Positions 1-12,592 are shown, numbered from the stretch's first letter. The stretch is DNA of 64,000 nucleotides from Symsagittifera roscoffensis (GCF_963678635.1 NC_087064.1:18114094-18178093), one strand, 5' to 3'. Notes: a model not told the origin generated them from the sequence alone. Made by a program: numbers and translations.

Positions 1-2250
1 CTTGACAACCTCAGTGGATCAATGGGAAGATTGAGTAGTCAACAAGACAAATTGACGATCCAAATGGAACGACAACCTCAGAGGTTCCCAGAGCGCCAGA
101 AGACACTTCAGAGAGGGTCTTGCTGAAAATTTGGTCATATTCTCTTAGACACTGAAAAAAGATGTAATAATAGTAACCGACATATTTTTTTAACCAGTTT
201 TTGCAGAACAAAACTTGGTGACATGTTCTAAGGGATTTCTCTAGAGACGGCTTTCACACCCATTGAGAGCGGAATCTTACTTGGAGGGGACGCCGCAAAT
301 TCAAAATTTGTAGTTTCCTGACACTTTGAAAGGGACAGTATTAGGACCCAAAGAATAGGTGTTTAGTATCAAATTTATATAAATTAAATGTCATTGGAAA
401 TATCATGGCCCGAGAAAAGTAACAACATCTACAGACAATTTCTTTATTTCATAGAACTAATTAGAAGTAGAATTTCAGAAAACTTCAGTTTTTGTCGTAG
501 TTAGGATCACAATTGATATATGAGAAAAGTTCTAATCAAAAGTGACCAAATACATAACCCAAAGATTTTTGATTTTCCAGTATATGCTTCAAAAAACTCA
601 AAAAATCTATTCAGCTGCTCTCTTCATCTAGTTTTTGGTAAAATTGGTTAAAAAATGTTATTTAAGTTGAAAACCTTACAAATAATTTTTTTAAATTTCT
701 GTGTTTCATTGGATGTTTATAAAAGTTTTTCGGTAAATTAAGTTTTTGATTTGTTATTTGAACTCCCTAAAAACAGGTCATATGCTAAATAATGGACAAA
801 TAATACATTTTTTGAATTTTTTAATACAATATAATTGAAAAAAAAGACATAAATTTTTCCAAAAATCTATTTGAAACAAAACATTTCTTCATCAATGCTG
901 GCAAATATATATCAAAAAAAGATCCTTGATAAAAAAATCTTTGCCAGCCTTAGAAATTTTTTTTCATTATTAAGTCGACTCTGTTTGAGCAATCAATAAG
1001 TAAATAACAACCCAATGAAAAACAGTATAAAATTGATGACAAGCAAAATCTTGTGAATTGAATCAGTGATTCAGTTTGTTCTCACATAAGTGAACTTTTA
1101 CTGTAAATTTAGATTTTGAAATATTGTACAGATAGTTTTTTTTAACTCCTGGAAAACTTGCATAAAAATTGTACTTTATTCCGTTAATTAACATTTTTCT
1201 TTTTTTGAGAGTGATGCAATTGTTGCGATGTTATCACTGAATAGAAACAAAACAGTTGCATGACTTGAGTGTAGTATTTCTACAAAATGCATCCTTCTAT
1301 CGTAGAACTTGTTGAGTTTGAATCGTACAAAATGTAATTTTCATACATCAATAGAAGCGATGATTGAATGTTCATAAAAACAAGAAGCTTGTTTCTTGTC
1401 AAAACAATGTTAGTCAATACGGTGGAAAGCACGCTGATTAGCCTGCATTTGCACAAGACGAGAAAATAAATTCAAAAATATGTATTAAAACATAGGACAA
1501 AATATAAATCTGTACAAGTCTGAGAAAAAAGAACTTTTCCAGTAACTATCAATCTATATATTCGACTCATTTCCTAATCGTTCATTTATGTTTTTGCTCA
1601 AAAATCCCGATTAATTATGAAACCAATTCGAGCAACAGTCGGACTCAAATTATTGTGGAATTCTCAAGGGAAATTGACCAAAATCTTTTAATCTACAGTA
1701 TGAATTGCATTGGCAGAAAGCTAGCGGGGATTCTGTTGTGTTAAATTGGCAGTATAACAACACAACATTAGCTGATTAATTAGACTAATTTCCACGTAAT
1801 TGCTGAAAAATTGTTTAAAAAAATACTTGATAATTTGAAAATTATGGATTATTTGAATAGCTTTGACCGCAAGTATTATTACTTTTTTTGGACGTGTTCA
1901 TAGACTAGCGCGTTTTCAAGCAGATAAATGGTGTCTTAATTATCGAAAATTTTATATATATTTTTTACTCGTATCGAATTTTGTAGTTTAGTTGCTTCGA
2001 ATGTGTTCGTGGATTAGAACGTTTTCAGGCAGAGACAAACGGCGCTTAAGACATCAAAAATCAAAATTTTTTTCAATGTTTTTGATAACTGACAAAGAGA
2101 AGAAGAAAATTTGTAAATTTTTGTTAGATATTGATCATTTTCGAATCATAATATATACAAAAGTCGAAACTGGAAATTCACTTCAAAATTGAAATTTAGG
2201 ACTAAATTATACATTTAAATGGTTCAGAAATTTATTCTACGAAGGATAAT
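1..2250. other. AT-rich DNA without a recognisable gene
   Basis: All frames are short and have no coding character. The only structure I see is a weak direct repeat of about 65 bp: a stretch around 1890-1955 (GTGTTCATAGACTAG, then CGTTTTCAAGCAG) recurs diverged around 1998-2065 (GTGTTCGTGGATTAG, then CGTTTTCAGGCAG). It is probably intergenic or intronic. Confidence 0.5.
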
Positions 2251-2259
2251 AGCAAATGG

Positions 2260-3860
2260 AGTTTTTGGTGCAAACTTTGTTCTGGGTTAGTAAGCGAACG
2301 TTGAAATGATTCAGTTTTTTCAACATCTAAAGTTCAATGTTTGGGTGTTTTTGTGTTCAGTATGGAATCAATCTGATTATGGTAGATCATGCAGAGACCT
2401 AGATAGATCTTTGTTGAAGATTTTTGACAGTAAATAGAAATTCAATTTAATTCCTTAAGTGTTTCAAGAACATTTTCCTTCAATTTAAGTTGTAAATTAT
2501 AGGAAGAAAAAAATTCAACATAAAAACAGTCAAAAATCAAAAATGGCTTTTTATGTGTAATTTTTTAGTGTTTTTGTTATATTTTGATGATTTAAATGAA
2601 ACTATAAGAAATTTCACATGTTTTGAGGATACTTTCGATGAAGTGAACACCACTCCGAGGCAAAATAATCGTTAATTGATACAATGATTCATCAAATTAG
2701 CTATTCTTTTTATTGAAACAAGCAAAATATATATAATGGAATTTAATAAATTATAAAGCATTAATGAATTCTCTACATTCATTATCTATCTAGAGGTAGT
2801 TGTCTTCAGCAAAACCTATAAATTTGATGTGGAAAAGTATTTTGAAAACTAAACAAGGTTTCTGCTGGAATTTTTAAAACAAGCTGACATTTTCACCAGA
2901 ATCAGATCTACAAAATCTCAATTGATTTCATATGTAACATGAAGCGATTTTTGTCATATTGTCAAATTAGTAACTTTTGCTCTGGTTAGTTTCAATGTAA
3001 TTCCATTTAGAAATTTGGCGGATTTCTAAAATTTTTGCTTGTTAAGTTGAGCTTTGGTTTCAAAAAACGGAAACTTTTAAGTGCAAACGTTGCTCTGGAT
3101 TAGTAAGCGATCCTTGAAATGATACAAATTTTATCTCATCTAAAATTCGAGCAAATTGTTGTTCAAAACGGGATCAATCTGGAAATGGTTGATCTTGCAG
3201 AAACGAGTAGAGACCTGTGTTGATTTTTTTGTCAAAAAAGTAAAATCTTTTTAAAGTTCTTTCAAACTTTTGAGTTCGTTTTGCTCCAATTTAGGTTTTA
3301 AGTTACAGATTAAGAAAAATCCTAATTTAAAAACAGTCAAACATCAAGTATTGGTCATTAAGTATAATTTATTTGATTTTTTGTTATCATTTATTGATCT
3401 AAGTAAATTTTCATGAAAAATAAGACGTTTTAAGGATACTTTTTTTGAAGTGTAAACCATTCTGAGGCAGAAAAACTCGCTTAATTGATACAAAGATCCA
3501 AAACATTATCTAAACTTCTTGCTAAAATCAAGCAAAACCTTCCACATGTACGATAATTATCTAGGCATCAATCGAAACTCTACTTTCAAGAGCCACATAG
3601 AGTTAGTTTGGTTAAGTAATTTTTATAGAAAATTTATTAAGTTTTCTTGCTATAAATTTAAGAGCAAACTGATATTTCACCAAAATCAGATACATAAAAT
3701 GTCAAGGGATATAATTTATGACTTGTAGCGATTCCTATAGACACACGCTGAAGTTGTTTTTTTTCTGCTCTGATTAGTTTCAATTTTATTTCAGTTGGAG
3801 AACTAGGCGGAATTGTAGAGTTTTTGTTTGATGAATTTTGCTTTGTTTAAAAAAAAACTA
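2260..3860 (+). repeat. Old direct duplication, two units of about 800 bp
   Basis: Two consecutive stretches, roughly 2260-3065 and 3075-3860, share landmarks in the same order. These are GTGCAAAC.TTG.TCTGG near 2268 and 3081, TTAATTGATACAA near 2673 and 3482, TTTCACCA.AATCAGAT near 2893 and 3676, and TCTG.TTAGTTTCAAT near 2982 and 3768. Identity by eye is about 75 percent with many indels, so the duplication is old. Neither unit has a long ORF or recognisable transposon ends. Confidence 0.6.
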
Positions 3861-4644
3861 ATCTGTTAATAGAGTTTATACCTGGATTTTGTTTTCCAAA
3901 TTAATTTTCTAAAACAATTGTTCTTTTGGAAGCTTTCACATCAATCAGACTTTAAGAAAAGGATTTCCCTGAGGTTTTTATACTACAACCAGTAGATTGC
4001 TCGTCGGTTGCACATCTTATTCTTTCGAATGCACTCGAATTTACTTATTTTTACCAGCTGCGGTGTTTTCTATTTTGAATGGTTTATTTGACCCCAGCTA
4101 TCTCCACCTTCAAAAAAGTAGCCTTCTTGGACCTTTTAAGGATTTTAACAGTTTTTTGACAATTGATAATTAACAGTTTTAAAAGCGGGGAAACTGATAA
4201 GTAATGATCACAAAAGTTAAGTGTTTGCTACAATAACTTTTAGTAACAACTTAACAAGAAAACATTTTTCTGCTGAATGTAATCAAAAACAAAGAACAGA
4301 GTAATTTTTAGAGGTTTGCAGTTCTAATTTTACCTCTGCCAGCAAATTGGTTGATCAATTTATATTAATTTCCCCCTATATTCCGCAGTTCTGACTTAAT
4401 TTTCCATGCAAGGTGAATTCAAAAGCAAAAACCTATACAAAACAGAAAACAGGAAAGACGAAAGCGAGATTTTAGGCTCGAAGTTTTCAGGTTTTTAGGG
4501 TACACAAAAACACAAACCAATTTTTAGGTTCGTTAATTCAATGGAATTATTTTCCTTATTTAACAAGGAACCAAAGTGTATTACAATATTTGAGCTTTTC
4601 TAAATAATTAAATCTATATCTCTTCATTTTTCATTTTTAAACAG

Positions 4645-4706
4645 TAAATTTAAATTTTTGTCCAAATTTATGGCGATCAAAAGCGATGAAAACAGCAATT
4701 TGATTC
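4645..4706 (+). CDS. Possible short internal exon
   Basis: A pyrimidine-rich stretch ending AACAG precedes 62 bases with one open frame, and a good donor (C/GTAAGA) follows. The open frame would start with one base of a split codon and end with one base. Nothing in the 20 encoded residues is recognisable. Its end phase does not fit the start of the exon at 5090, so if both are real another exon lies between them. Chance is a fair alternative. Confidence 0.2.
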
Positions 4707-5089
4707 GTAAGAATAATGTCTTCCTAGTAGATCATGATTTGATACACTGTGAAAAAAAGTTCAAACTTGTTTGGGTTCAAATAAAACAGCGCAGGGCTGC
4801 GACTGCCGTTTTCTCGCAAGTTCAGCTGTTTACACTAAAAAATGCATATCCCAATCCTTCTAGTTTTCAAAAAGGTGTATTTGTTTTCAAACAAAAATAC
4901 CATTTTGTGGAAGAGTAGAAAAAATTAGAAAATTTTACACCAGTAGTTATTTGCTACCATAATTTAATCAGAGAGTTCCGATTTTAGCCTGAAATTATGA
5001 CTCTCTAAATTTTTTATCTCATCAGATATTGAAATTTTTGAGTATTTTCGAAACAAAACTTCATTTAGAGTTTTCTGTTGTTTTCTCAG

Positions 5090-5302
5090 CCTTTCAATTT
5101 TAGCCTGAATGATGATCCACAAAGTTACTTTAATCATTCCGAAAATGCCACGGATTTTTTCTATCTAAGGATGGGCAAAAACTTAATTGAAAGTTGTCCT
5201 GACATCGAGTTTTTATTGCGGGAGTTTTTAATTTATAATCTAGCAGGATCGAATCATACGATGCACGTTGCGCAAAAAGTATCTGACGCTTTTTTGACAA
5301 AG
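5090..5302 (+). CDS. Internal exon of an unidentified gene
   Basis: A TTTTCTGTTGTTTTCTCAG acceptor leads into 213 bases (71 codons) open in phase 0 at both ends, closed by an AAG/GTTTGT donor. The peptide is mixed hydrophobic and polar: a stretch rich in Asn, Ser and Phe, then an acidic-hydrophobic helix-like region (ESCPDIEFLLREFLIYNL), then two likely N-glycosylation sites (NHS, NHT). The residue mix is protein-like rather than AT-run noise. I do not recognise the family. The intron directly downstream holds a 103-bp tandem array and a broken gypsy element. The other exons were not found with confidence. Confidence 0.45.
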
Positions 5303-5520
5303 GTTTGTAAAAATTGACATCAATTGCAGATAGGCAATACAAAGATCATTTTCGAAATGAGAACAGACTTGATTATTCAATCAAACAATCATCAAATGGT
5401 CGACATTTTCGTGTTAAGCTGTCAAAAATTTAAGTCTTCCCAATCAGAATATTTTTCAAACAATTGAAAATGTTTGAAAATTTAGACGTCACCATGGTTC
5501 TTATTAAAAATAGTTTGAGC

Positions 5521-5832
5521 TATTGTTGCATAGTACAATTTGAACTATAAGTATCACGCAGAGCAAGCCGACGGGAATTCGAACCGAAGGGACTTCAGGA
5601 GGAACTTCCATTCGGGTTTCGTTTATTGTTGCATAGTACAATTTAAACTATAAGTATCACGCAGAGCAAGCCGACGGGAATTCGAACCGAAGGGACTTCA
5701 GGAGGAACTTCCATTCGGGTTTCGTTTATTGTTGCATAGTACAATTTAAACTATAAGTATCACGCAGAGCAAGCCGACGGGAATTCGAATCGAAGGGACT
5801 TCAGGAGGAACTTCCATTCGGGTTTCGTTTAT
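5521..5832 (+). repeat. Tandem array, three units of 103 bp
   Basis: Three copies begin at 5521, 5624 and 5727, each starting TATTGTTGCATAGTACAATT and ending near GGGTTTCGTTTA. They differ at only a few bases (for example GAACCGAAG versus GAATCGAAG in the third), so the amplification is recent. On the minus strand each unit contains GGTTCGAATTCC, which resembles the B box of tRNA-type promoters. I see no A box at the right distance and no cloverleaf, so a tRNA-derived origin is not shown. The array sits between a candidate exon and a decayed gypsy pol. Confidence 0.9.
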
Positions 5833-5869
5833 GATTTAGAAGGTTATTGATAGAAAAGATTGAAAATAG

Positions 5870-8800
5870 ACGCGGTCCTAGAAGTCGAACCACTCAAAAC
5901 CCTCAAGCAACTAGGGTCGTTTATTGGCATTTTTAACCACCACCAAAGGTTCCTGCCTAATCCACACGTCCAAACCAACCAACTATGCCCTTCTCTTAAA
6001 TTCAGTAACAAGAATGAATTTGAGAGAGGTTAATTTCAACAAACTGCATTTAAAAATGAACTCGGTTTTATCGGAAACATCACAAAGATGTATCATTGTG
6101 ACCAAAACCCTCCAACGAGAGTCAACTGCGATGCAAATCATAGTGAACTGATTGCTGCCTCTGAACAGTAAAATGAAAGGGAGGTTTTTGCTTTGCACTT
6201 CTTGAACGATCAAGGAAAAACATACAGAACGATTTAATTCAAGTTGCTTGCTTTTGTTTGGTCTTGCGAACATTTTTGGAATTACTTTCACGGAAGTCAC
6301 TTTGAAGTACAGACGGACAACAAGGCAGTTATCGCAGCGTTCAAAACAAACCGGGTGAACAGAAACCAGCAGTCCCGACTGCCACTCTAGCGGATCGGCT
6401 ATGACCCTTTGACTTCTTCGTCATTCAAATCTCGGGTAGTAAGTTGGTAATAATTGATCAATTTTCCCGGTTTCCTATGTTCGAAGCTCTGAAACCGTGT
6501 GATTTCGACAAACCATATAAAAAGAAGTGCTTTGATAATTTTTCTAGCCATGCTACTTCGTGGACAGCTGGATTGAAAGCCCCACCAATAATTGTCATTT
6601 TTTTCCCAATACTAAGTCACGTACCACATTATATACCGAATTCCAGCTGTTATCTTATCTCGACCGATTCACCAAATATCGCAAATTCGGTGGCCATTAT
6701 GTTCCTCAATTCGATGGCCATTTCAAATTTGACCAATCGAATTTTGAAAAAGTGCTGGCTTCAAGCCACATGAGGGCGCTCGATTCCGAGTGTTAATTAT
6801 CCTAGTACAAATTCAAAAAGTATTAAGTTCGTAAAGAATAACAAATCCTTAGATGGCAAGAAAACAATGATTATATTCTCGTCCAACCAAATTTGAAAAA
6901 CTAATGCCTTCCATTTGACCAAAACAGTTTCAACCTCAAAAGTCATATTGCCATTAGAGGGATACAAATTGCGTGATTTCCTTCTCAACCAATCAATGGA
7001 TGACAATTTTCAAGTAGAGCCGCCACTAGAGGGCCACTTATATTATTCACATTTTCAGGTACAATCAAATTGCAGATTTCTAATTTATCCACAGTTGCCA
7101 CTTTCTCAGCATTTTTGCCAATTCTGCTGCAAATTCTCAATTTTTTTCTCACACTATTAGTCTCAATATTGCTCTTCCGGTTGATCGACGAACTGTATCT
7201 CTATTTCGGTAGAACTAGTTATAGCAGCATGTATTTCATCTCTGCCTGGCTTTTTCTGGTTTTCGTGGAACCCAGATGACAAATTTGAAAGTATACTAAG
7301 CAAATTCGTCCATTCGGACAGGCTTTAGTTTGTGGCGAATAGGTCGCATTAGCCAATCAGATCGAGAGCAGTTCGTCTTCGGCGGTTCTAGAGGTATTTT
7401 ACGCCCGGGTGCTCGGTAGTTTTCGGTCACTTCGATTGAGAGCAGCAAATTTAAAACGTACAAGTTGCCGCCCCGAGAAGTGACGCTCAGTTTAGTTATC
7501 CTGAAAAATCAATTCTTACAAGGAACAAAAAGTTACTGTCAGATCTGGTGGCAATTCTTATCGCAAATGTTTTGGCAGAGCTTACAGACTAATAAATATT
7601 ACAAAGGGTTGATGCGTATGTGCAAACTTTTTGTCAGTATTCGATCATGGTGAACATAGTAAACAACCGGATAGCTATTGCGAACGTTCTTTAGAAGGCA
7701 AAACTTGCACGGCCCCATCGTTCCCACAAAGGGCAGTTGGCTATAGTCGCCGAATGTATCGAGACATCGTGGAAAAAAGCATAGATTGCCCATATTGTAG
7801 CAGTTTCGTTAATCAGCAATTGGAGTGAGGTCTTCTCAGTGCCATGTCCCGCAGAGGTCAATGTGACAGCCAGCCGAGGATCGAAGTGGTCGGCGAGGGG
7901 CAGTTAAGCCCTTTGGTGTCACTCTATTTGCAGAAACCCCACACTACAAGGCCTAAAGAACAACTTGCCAAGGCACTTGGTTTGCACTTAAGAAAACGGT
8001 CTTATCTTCAAAATTTTGACCGAGGGAAACCAAGTTGTCGCAGCGATTCTCCGTTCAAATTTGTCAGCAGGGATTTTACAGTTCAGGAATCAGATGCAAT
8101 CCGAGCAAGTTCCGTCATTGTCGAGCTCTAAAGGCAAACAGGCTTCACCGTCCAAAGAGGGTCGTTTTCTTCACCCGATGACAGTCGTCCTCTTCATCAG
8201 CTGGGAACAACTCGCACCATAACCGCAGCCATGACAGTACTACTCCTGATTCTTCCAAAATCAATCACTCTACAAGCCGCATCAACTCTGCTCCAAAGAC
8301 TAAGAAAGCCCAAGGAAATCTTGGTCGAGGAGGCTTAATCTGTCTCTCCGGGAATTGGTCCCGAATATAACTGTTCTAGTCCGGTTGTAGACCTTACCGT
8401 CTCATCGCCAGCACCTGGTGGCCTTCAGGACAGCCCTCCGTTGATGCTAAGATGCTCCAATTTTATTATGATTTCGTCGGATGATGAAATCCAAATTTCA
8501 AATAACAGAACAATGCAGTTCCAAACTGTCCCGAACAAAGCAGCTCTAAACTGTCCCAAACAAATCAGTTTTAATTCGGTGGTAGACCTTACCGTCACAT
8601 CGCCAACATCTGGGGGCCCTCTTGACGTTCATCCACCGATGTTGACATGCTCCGGCTCGGATGATGAAACTTAATCTTCAAGTAAATCTCAAGTTTTTGG
8701 ATATCCATAGTTCCTTCTCCGTTGACCAAAGTCGAAGCTACTTATCGTTTCGGGGGATCCGATGGGGCCGAAACTTATTCATCTAGGACATCCTCACGTT

Positions 8801-9254
8801 AAAAGAGAGACAACTTTTTACAGTAGTCCAAATCGTCATTCGGTCAGAGAGGTCAAACAAAGCAATCCCAGCCAGCACAACTCCAAATTTTCAGTCCTGA
8901 AGTAATCTCTCCGGGCAAACTGGTGCGCAGTCCATCTCTGGCGAGCAGTCATTTCGGGAGCATACCCGGGGCAAAGCGCCCCAAGAACCACAAGGCTATT
9001 AGGGCTATTCGAGGAAGTTCATCCGCTTTCCGCAGTCAGCATCGGAGAATCCGTTCCGTCGGAGCGACATGTTGGAATTTTCCTAGTCATATGAACTCGC
9101 TTCATAAATTTTTGTTCTTTCTCCGTCAATTCCGCTGGTTTACCACATTCTGTATCGGTTTCGAATCATCATTTTAAGTAAACATACATGTTTTGCCTTA
9201 ATTTTAGTTAGCATTCATATGACCAATCCCAAAATTTTCTCCTAGAGGAGGAAA
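5870..9254 (+). mobile_element. Degenerate Ty3/gypsy retrotransposon, pol remnant
   Basis: Translation across several frames recovers the end of a gypsy reverse transcriptase and its RNase H between about 5880 and 6490. Motifs seen are the connection segment (SFIGIFNHHQRFLP), a CDA-type RNase H start near 6125, the block HFEVQTDNKAVIAAF near 6300, and a closing motif resembling the SxMVIADYLSRFP block of intact elements at 6435-6480. Stops and frameshifts are frequent, so this is a dead copy. The 7400-9200 stretch is open in pieces and rich in Ser and basic residues, as integrase tails of such elements are, but I could not identify the integrase core. A purine run (AGAGGAGGAAA) at 9244-9254 is a likely polypurine tract at the 3' end. 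Confidence 0.7.
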
Positions 9255-10060
9255 TGTAGTGCAACGTAGATCGTGAACGTATTATCACGTCTCCTAATTT
9301 AATTTGAGTGTATGTTCACTCGGATTCCAAGTTCATTGACGAGCTGTCAAATCACTAATTACGTTGGTGCTAAACTATACGTCCTCACTCTTTGTCAATT
9401 TATGTAAGATTTTAGTTGAAATCTCGATTCGTTTGCTTATTATTGTTCCGACTTTCGATACGAAAGTAACGGAATATTTGTGCTCGGGGTGGGTTTTTTT
9501 TTCTTCAGACAAATTTCGACTTTTTAACTAGCCATTTTTGACGGAATTTTTTAATATCATTCGAAAGGTATTGTTGTCTTGAGCTGAAATTTGAAAAGAT
9601 ATTTCACCTGTGATCTTTTTTCGTAAAGTTATGGGGGTTTAAAGGTTGCCATTTTGGCCAATTTGGGACAATTAACGCGCGATATATTTCGCGCTATTAA
9701 CGCGTAAGCGGAGAGTTAATCCGTCTTAGAAATCGTTCCAAATTGGTTTAACGAAGCTTATTTGCCATAATTGACTTGTTACAAGTAGCGAAATCTATCC
9801 TTTTGGACTTTATATGGCGTGTGGGGGGGATGATTTTTATTTAAAAAAAATCAAATTTAAAAAAAAATTTAATTTTGTTTTATTACTTTTAATTTTTTAA
9901 TGTTATTACTGCTCCATAAACCTTAATAGGCAGTCGGAACATTCAGGGCTTCGCCCTAATACGAGCAGTCTTGTTTATATTACAAGATGAAATAAAGTCT
10001 TGATCTTAGTTTTGCGATCTAAAGTTCCTCAAGGTACCACATAGACAATCTACATTCCTT
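9255..10060 (+). mobile_element. Probable 3' LTR of the broken gypsy, split by a later insertion
   Basis: Directly after the purine run the sequence begins TGTAGTGCAACG, as LTRs begin with TG after the polypurine tract. It runs to about 9450, where an interspersed repeat (9453-9969) interrupts it. It resumes at about 9970 with TTTATATTACAAGATG and an AATAAA. No second LTR copy was found to fix the outer end, so the right boundary is an estimate. Confidence 0.4.
9453..9969 (+). repeat. Interspersed repeat, GATACGA family, copy 1
   Basis: Begins TTTCGATACGAAAGTAACGG and ends in a GGGC-TTC-GCCC hairpin followed by ATACGAGCAGT. The middle holds the family core: CGCGCGATATATTTCGCG, then TATTAACGCG and AAGCGGAG. 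It is AT-rich with no ORF. Comparison with the copies at 19627, 20409 and 59800 fixes the boundaries to within a few bases. Hairpins at both ends and the lack of clear terminal inverted repeats recall Helentron-type non-autonomous elements; this is inference only. Confidence 0.75.
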
Positions 10061-10686
10061 AAATTTTGTTTGAATAAATAAAAAATTCATTTTGGCAGAG
10101 TTTGTTATGTCGAAGATGAAAGGGGTATAGCACCCCTATTAGTAATTTTTACATAGACTTTTTATATAGACTAATTTTGAGAAGAGGGGGTTTGGCGAAA
10201 AACAAACCATTTTTTAATTTTGCAGAAAAAAAATAAAGTTTACCTGATCAGTCAAATCAACTGTACTTTAAAAAACGGCTGAAATGTTTGCTCTTTCTCA
10301 GCGCCAGGTAAAACCTAATGCCAATGAGATCTGTCTAAATTCTCTCTCTGACTTTTTTAAAAGTTACCTTTTCAAAATAGCATCCAATTTTTTAAATCAA
10401 AATAGACATAAACACAAGAGTATACAAAATATATGAGCCGCATTTAAATAAAGATACTGCTGAGAAGCCCTTCTTTAGGTTCAGAAAATCTCGCAAATTC
10501 GAATCTTTTTTGAATATTTACTTTTTTGTGTCCTCATATTTTTCAAAAATATTTAAATCAAACATATATTTAAATACGCTTGAATTAGCCTGAAAAGACA
10601 TCAAATGGGGCCAAGCTTTTAAGGAAGGGCTTTTTAAATCAACACAGGTTTTTGTAAAAAAAAATTAAATACTTTTCTGGTTTGTA
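10000..10686. other. AT-rich DNA downstream of STARD3
   Basis: No coding frame or repeat is recognisable apart from the tail of the broken LTR at the left edge. The right part should hold the 3' untranslated region of the minus-strand STARD3 gene. I found no AATAAA on the minus strand here. Confidence 0.4.
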
Positions 10687-11405
10687 TCAGGCGCTGCTGG
10701 AATTCTGTTTACTGGTTGTTTTCGATTGATTGTTGCTTATTGCTGGCTCTTTTTTTGATATCTTGTGTTCTTTTGACGTGTTTTCGTTCAGTTTTTTCAC
10801 CCTGAATTGCAGACACTCCGCATATGTCAAGAGACTTTGGGTGATGGCTTTGTCAACTCTGAATTGAGCTATCCAGCTTTTGATATCCGTCGACATGAAT
10901 TTAATCATTTCACATTTATTGCAGTCATTTTCTATCCTTTTGATGATGAAGCCCAAAATTTTATACTCGCCTCGTGTCAAGCACGGCAACGCATTTTCGT
11001 CGCTTTCATTCAAATCGTGCGTTTCCGGCAACCCTTCGCGAGCAGCAATGTCTTCAGGCGAGTAAGTTATGGACGAGCCGAACGAGTAAAATGTGTTTTC
11101 GAGAGTGGCCGAGCGCATCGACACGACGAACTCTCGTTTGGCGATGCTTCGTCGTCCTTCAATCTCATTGGTCACGAGTCGTAATACTTTCGTGCATTCG
11201 CCGAACGAGTGGAGTACAGTGATAGAGTCTATAGTTTTATCCCAGGAGGGAATGAACGCATAGTTTGTGAGTTCGTTCTCTAATTGTTCGGGTGATAAGT
11301 TAATAATCATCTCTAGTTTATAAACTCTGCCTAGTTCGGGCATCTGTTTAATACACACGCATGTTCCATATGCTCCACATTCTTCCAATTTCCACTCCTC
11401 GGCAG
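10687..11405 (-). CDS. STARD3: STARD3-like protein, exon 2: START lipid-binding domain and tail
   Basis: This last exon opens after a minus-strand TTTTTTTTCTTCAG acceptor and ends at TGA (10689-10687). It begins with two bases of a split codon, which is the phase left by the exon ending at 16405, so the two join in frame. The encoded 238 residues hold a START domain: an AEEW start, then P-ELGRVYKLEM, WDKTID, REFVVSMR and a C-terminal helix (QSLLTYAECLQFRVKKL). In known STARD3 this domain binds cholesterol and moves it between ER and late endosomes. After about residue 480 of the joined protein comes a polar Lys/Ser/Asn-rich tail that human STARD3 lacks. Similarity to STARD3 is strongest at the start of the domain (EEW, G, P-LG, KL). 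Confidence 0.88.
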
Positions 11406-11635
11406 CTGAAGAAAAAAAAATATTTATCTTTCCTATTTCTTTTATTTTCAACGGGCGAAAAAATTGATGCAAATTTCATTTATGGGCTGTAGATAGAATT
11501 AACATCAATAACTTCACAAAACGCTATCAGAAAAAAAATTGTGGACAAGGAAGCTTTTGCATACTAAATGAGCAGAAAAGCCAAATAATCAATCGATAAT
11601 TTGCTCAAATTTATTTTTGCTCCCAAAACGAAAAA

Positions 11636-11972
11636 ACGGATCTGGGAATTTCTCGAGGGGAGATGATTTTCAAAAAATTTTCGAAATTTTTGTCGACTTT
11701 TTTAAAGGTCGACCAAGTTGGTTTTCTGAGCGCTCCCAGAACCCTGAAAGACCCTATTTGACCAACAATTTTGCGCAGCAAGCAAATTTTTGAAAAAAGG
11801 TCTCAAAACTGCGTTTTTTTGGCGCTCGATGCCCTTGAAAATTAGTATATATTGGCGCCCTTAGAAAAACTTTGGAGTTGGTCGGTCTAAAATGGATGTC
11901 ATAAGAATGGATGGACCCTTTGGTTCGTGAGGGGGTCGAGTCCCTGAGAGGGAGCACCTAAATTCACCCCTG
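11636..11972 (-). mobile_element. CAGGGGCGG-family hAT MITE, diverged copy
   Basis: Shares the family landmarks on the minus strand: CGGATCTGGGAATTTCTCGAG at the left, GGTCGACCAA, GCGCAGC-AAATTTT, TATATTGGCGCC, GAGGGGGTCGAGTCCCTGAG, and CACCCCTG at the right edge. The left tip has decayed and no target duplication is visible. It lies inside the STARD3 intron. Confidence 0.75.
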
Positions 11973-12592
11973 ATCGCATGTATACATGTAAAAAAACTAG
12001 TACATCAAAAAATATTGAAAAGAGTTCATTGTTCCATTATATTGCAGCCTATCTTTGACTTTATCTGCATGAAAAAATGGAATTGTAATTTGTAACTTTT
12101 TAATTTGGCCATTCACAGATTTGGGAAGAAACAACGACCTAACTGGAATTTTTCATGCAAAGTTAGGTAACAAAAACTTCATGAAAGGTCTTGTGATATA
12201 AAAAACCGTTTTATTTTTTATTCGGATTTATTTTAAAGTAAAATAAAGTTATCGCCATTTCGAGAACGTTTCTGTTTTTTTTAGACTGAATTGTTGAATT
12301 TTTAGAAGGGTCCTAATGCCTCAAGACACTCAAAGCTTATTGTTTTTTTTTTTCAGAAAAAACTAATCATATTAAAGCTATTGTACTCTGATACTATTTC
12401 GATTTTGAATCAGCCAATTTTTACAGCCCACAAAAACTATTGAAAAGATTTTCTGAGACACATGTGAACGGACCCTGAGACAAATGTGAACAGCAAAAAA
12501 ATTGTTAGCGTGGTTTGTAAATTTATCAACTACCCGCAATAAATGGAGTGGCCTGAAATTTTTTTATTATTATGTCATTATTGAGTTTTTTT

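Noticed and set aside
5521-5832. CRISPR-like array
   Set aside because: The 103-bp units are contiguous with no unique spacers, and the context is a eukaryotic genome.
10807-11184. 125-aa plus-strand open frame
   Set aside because: Antisense to the START-domain exon; no independent motif or splice context.
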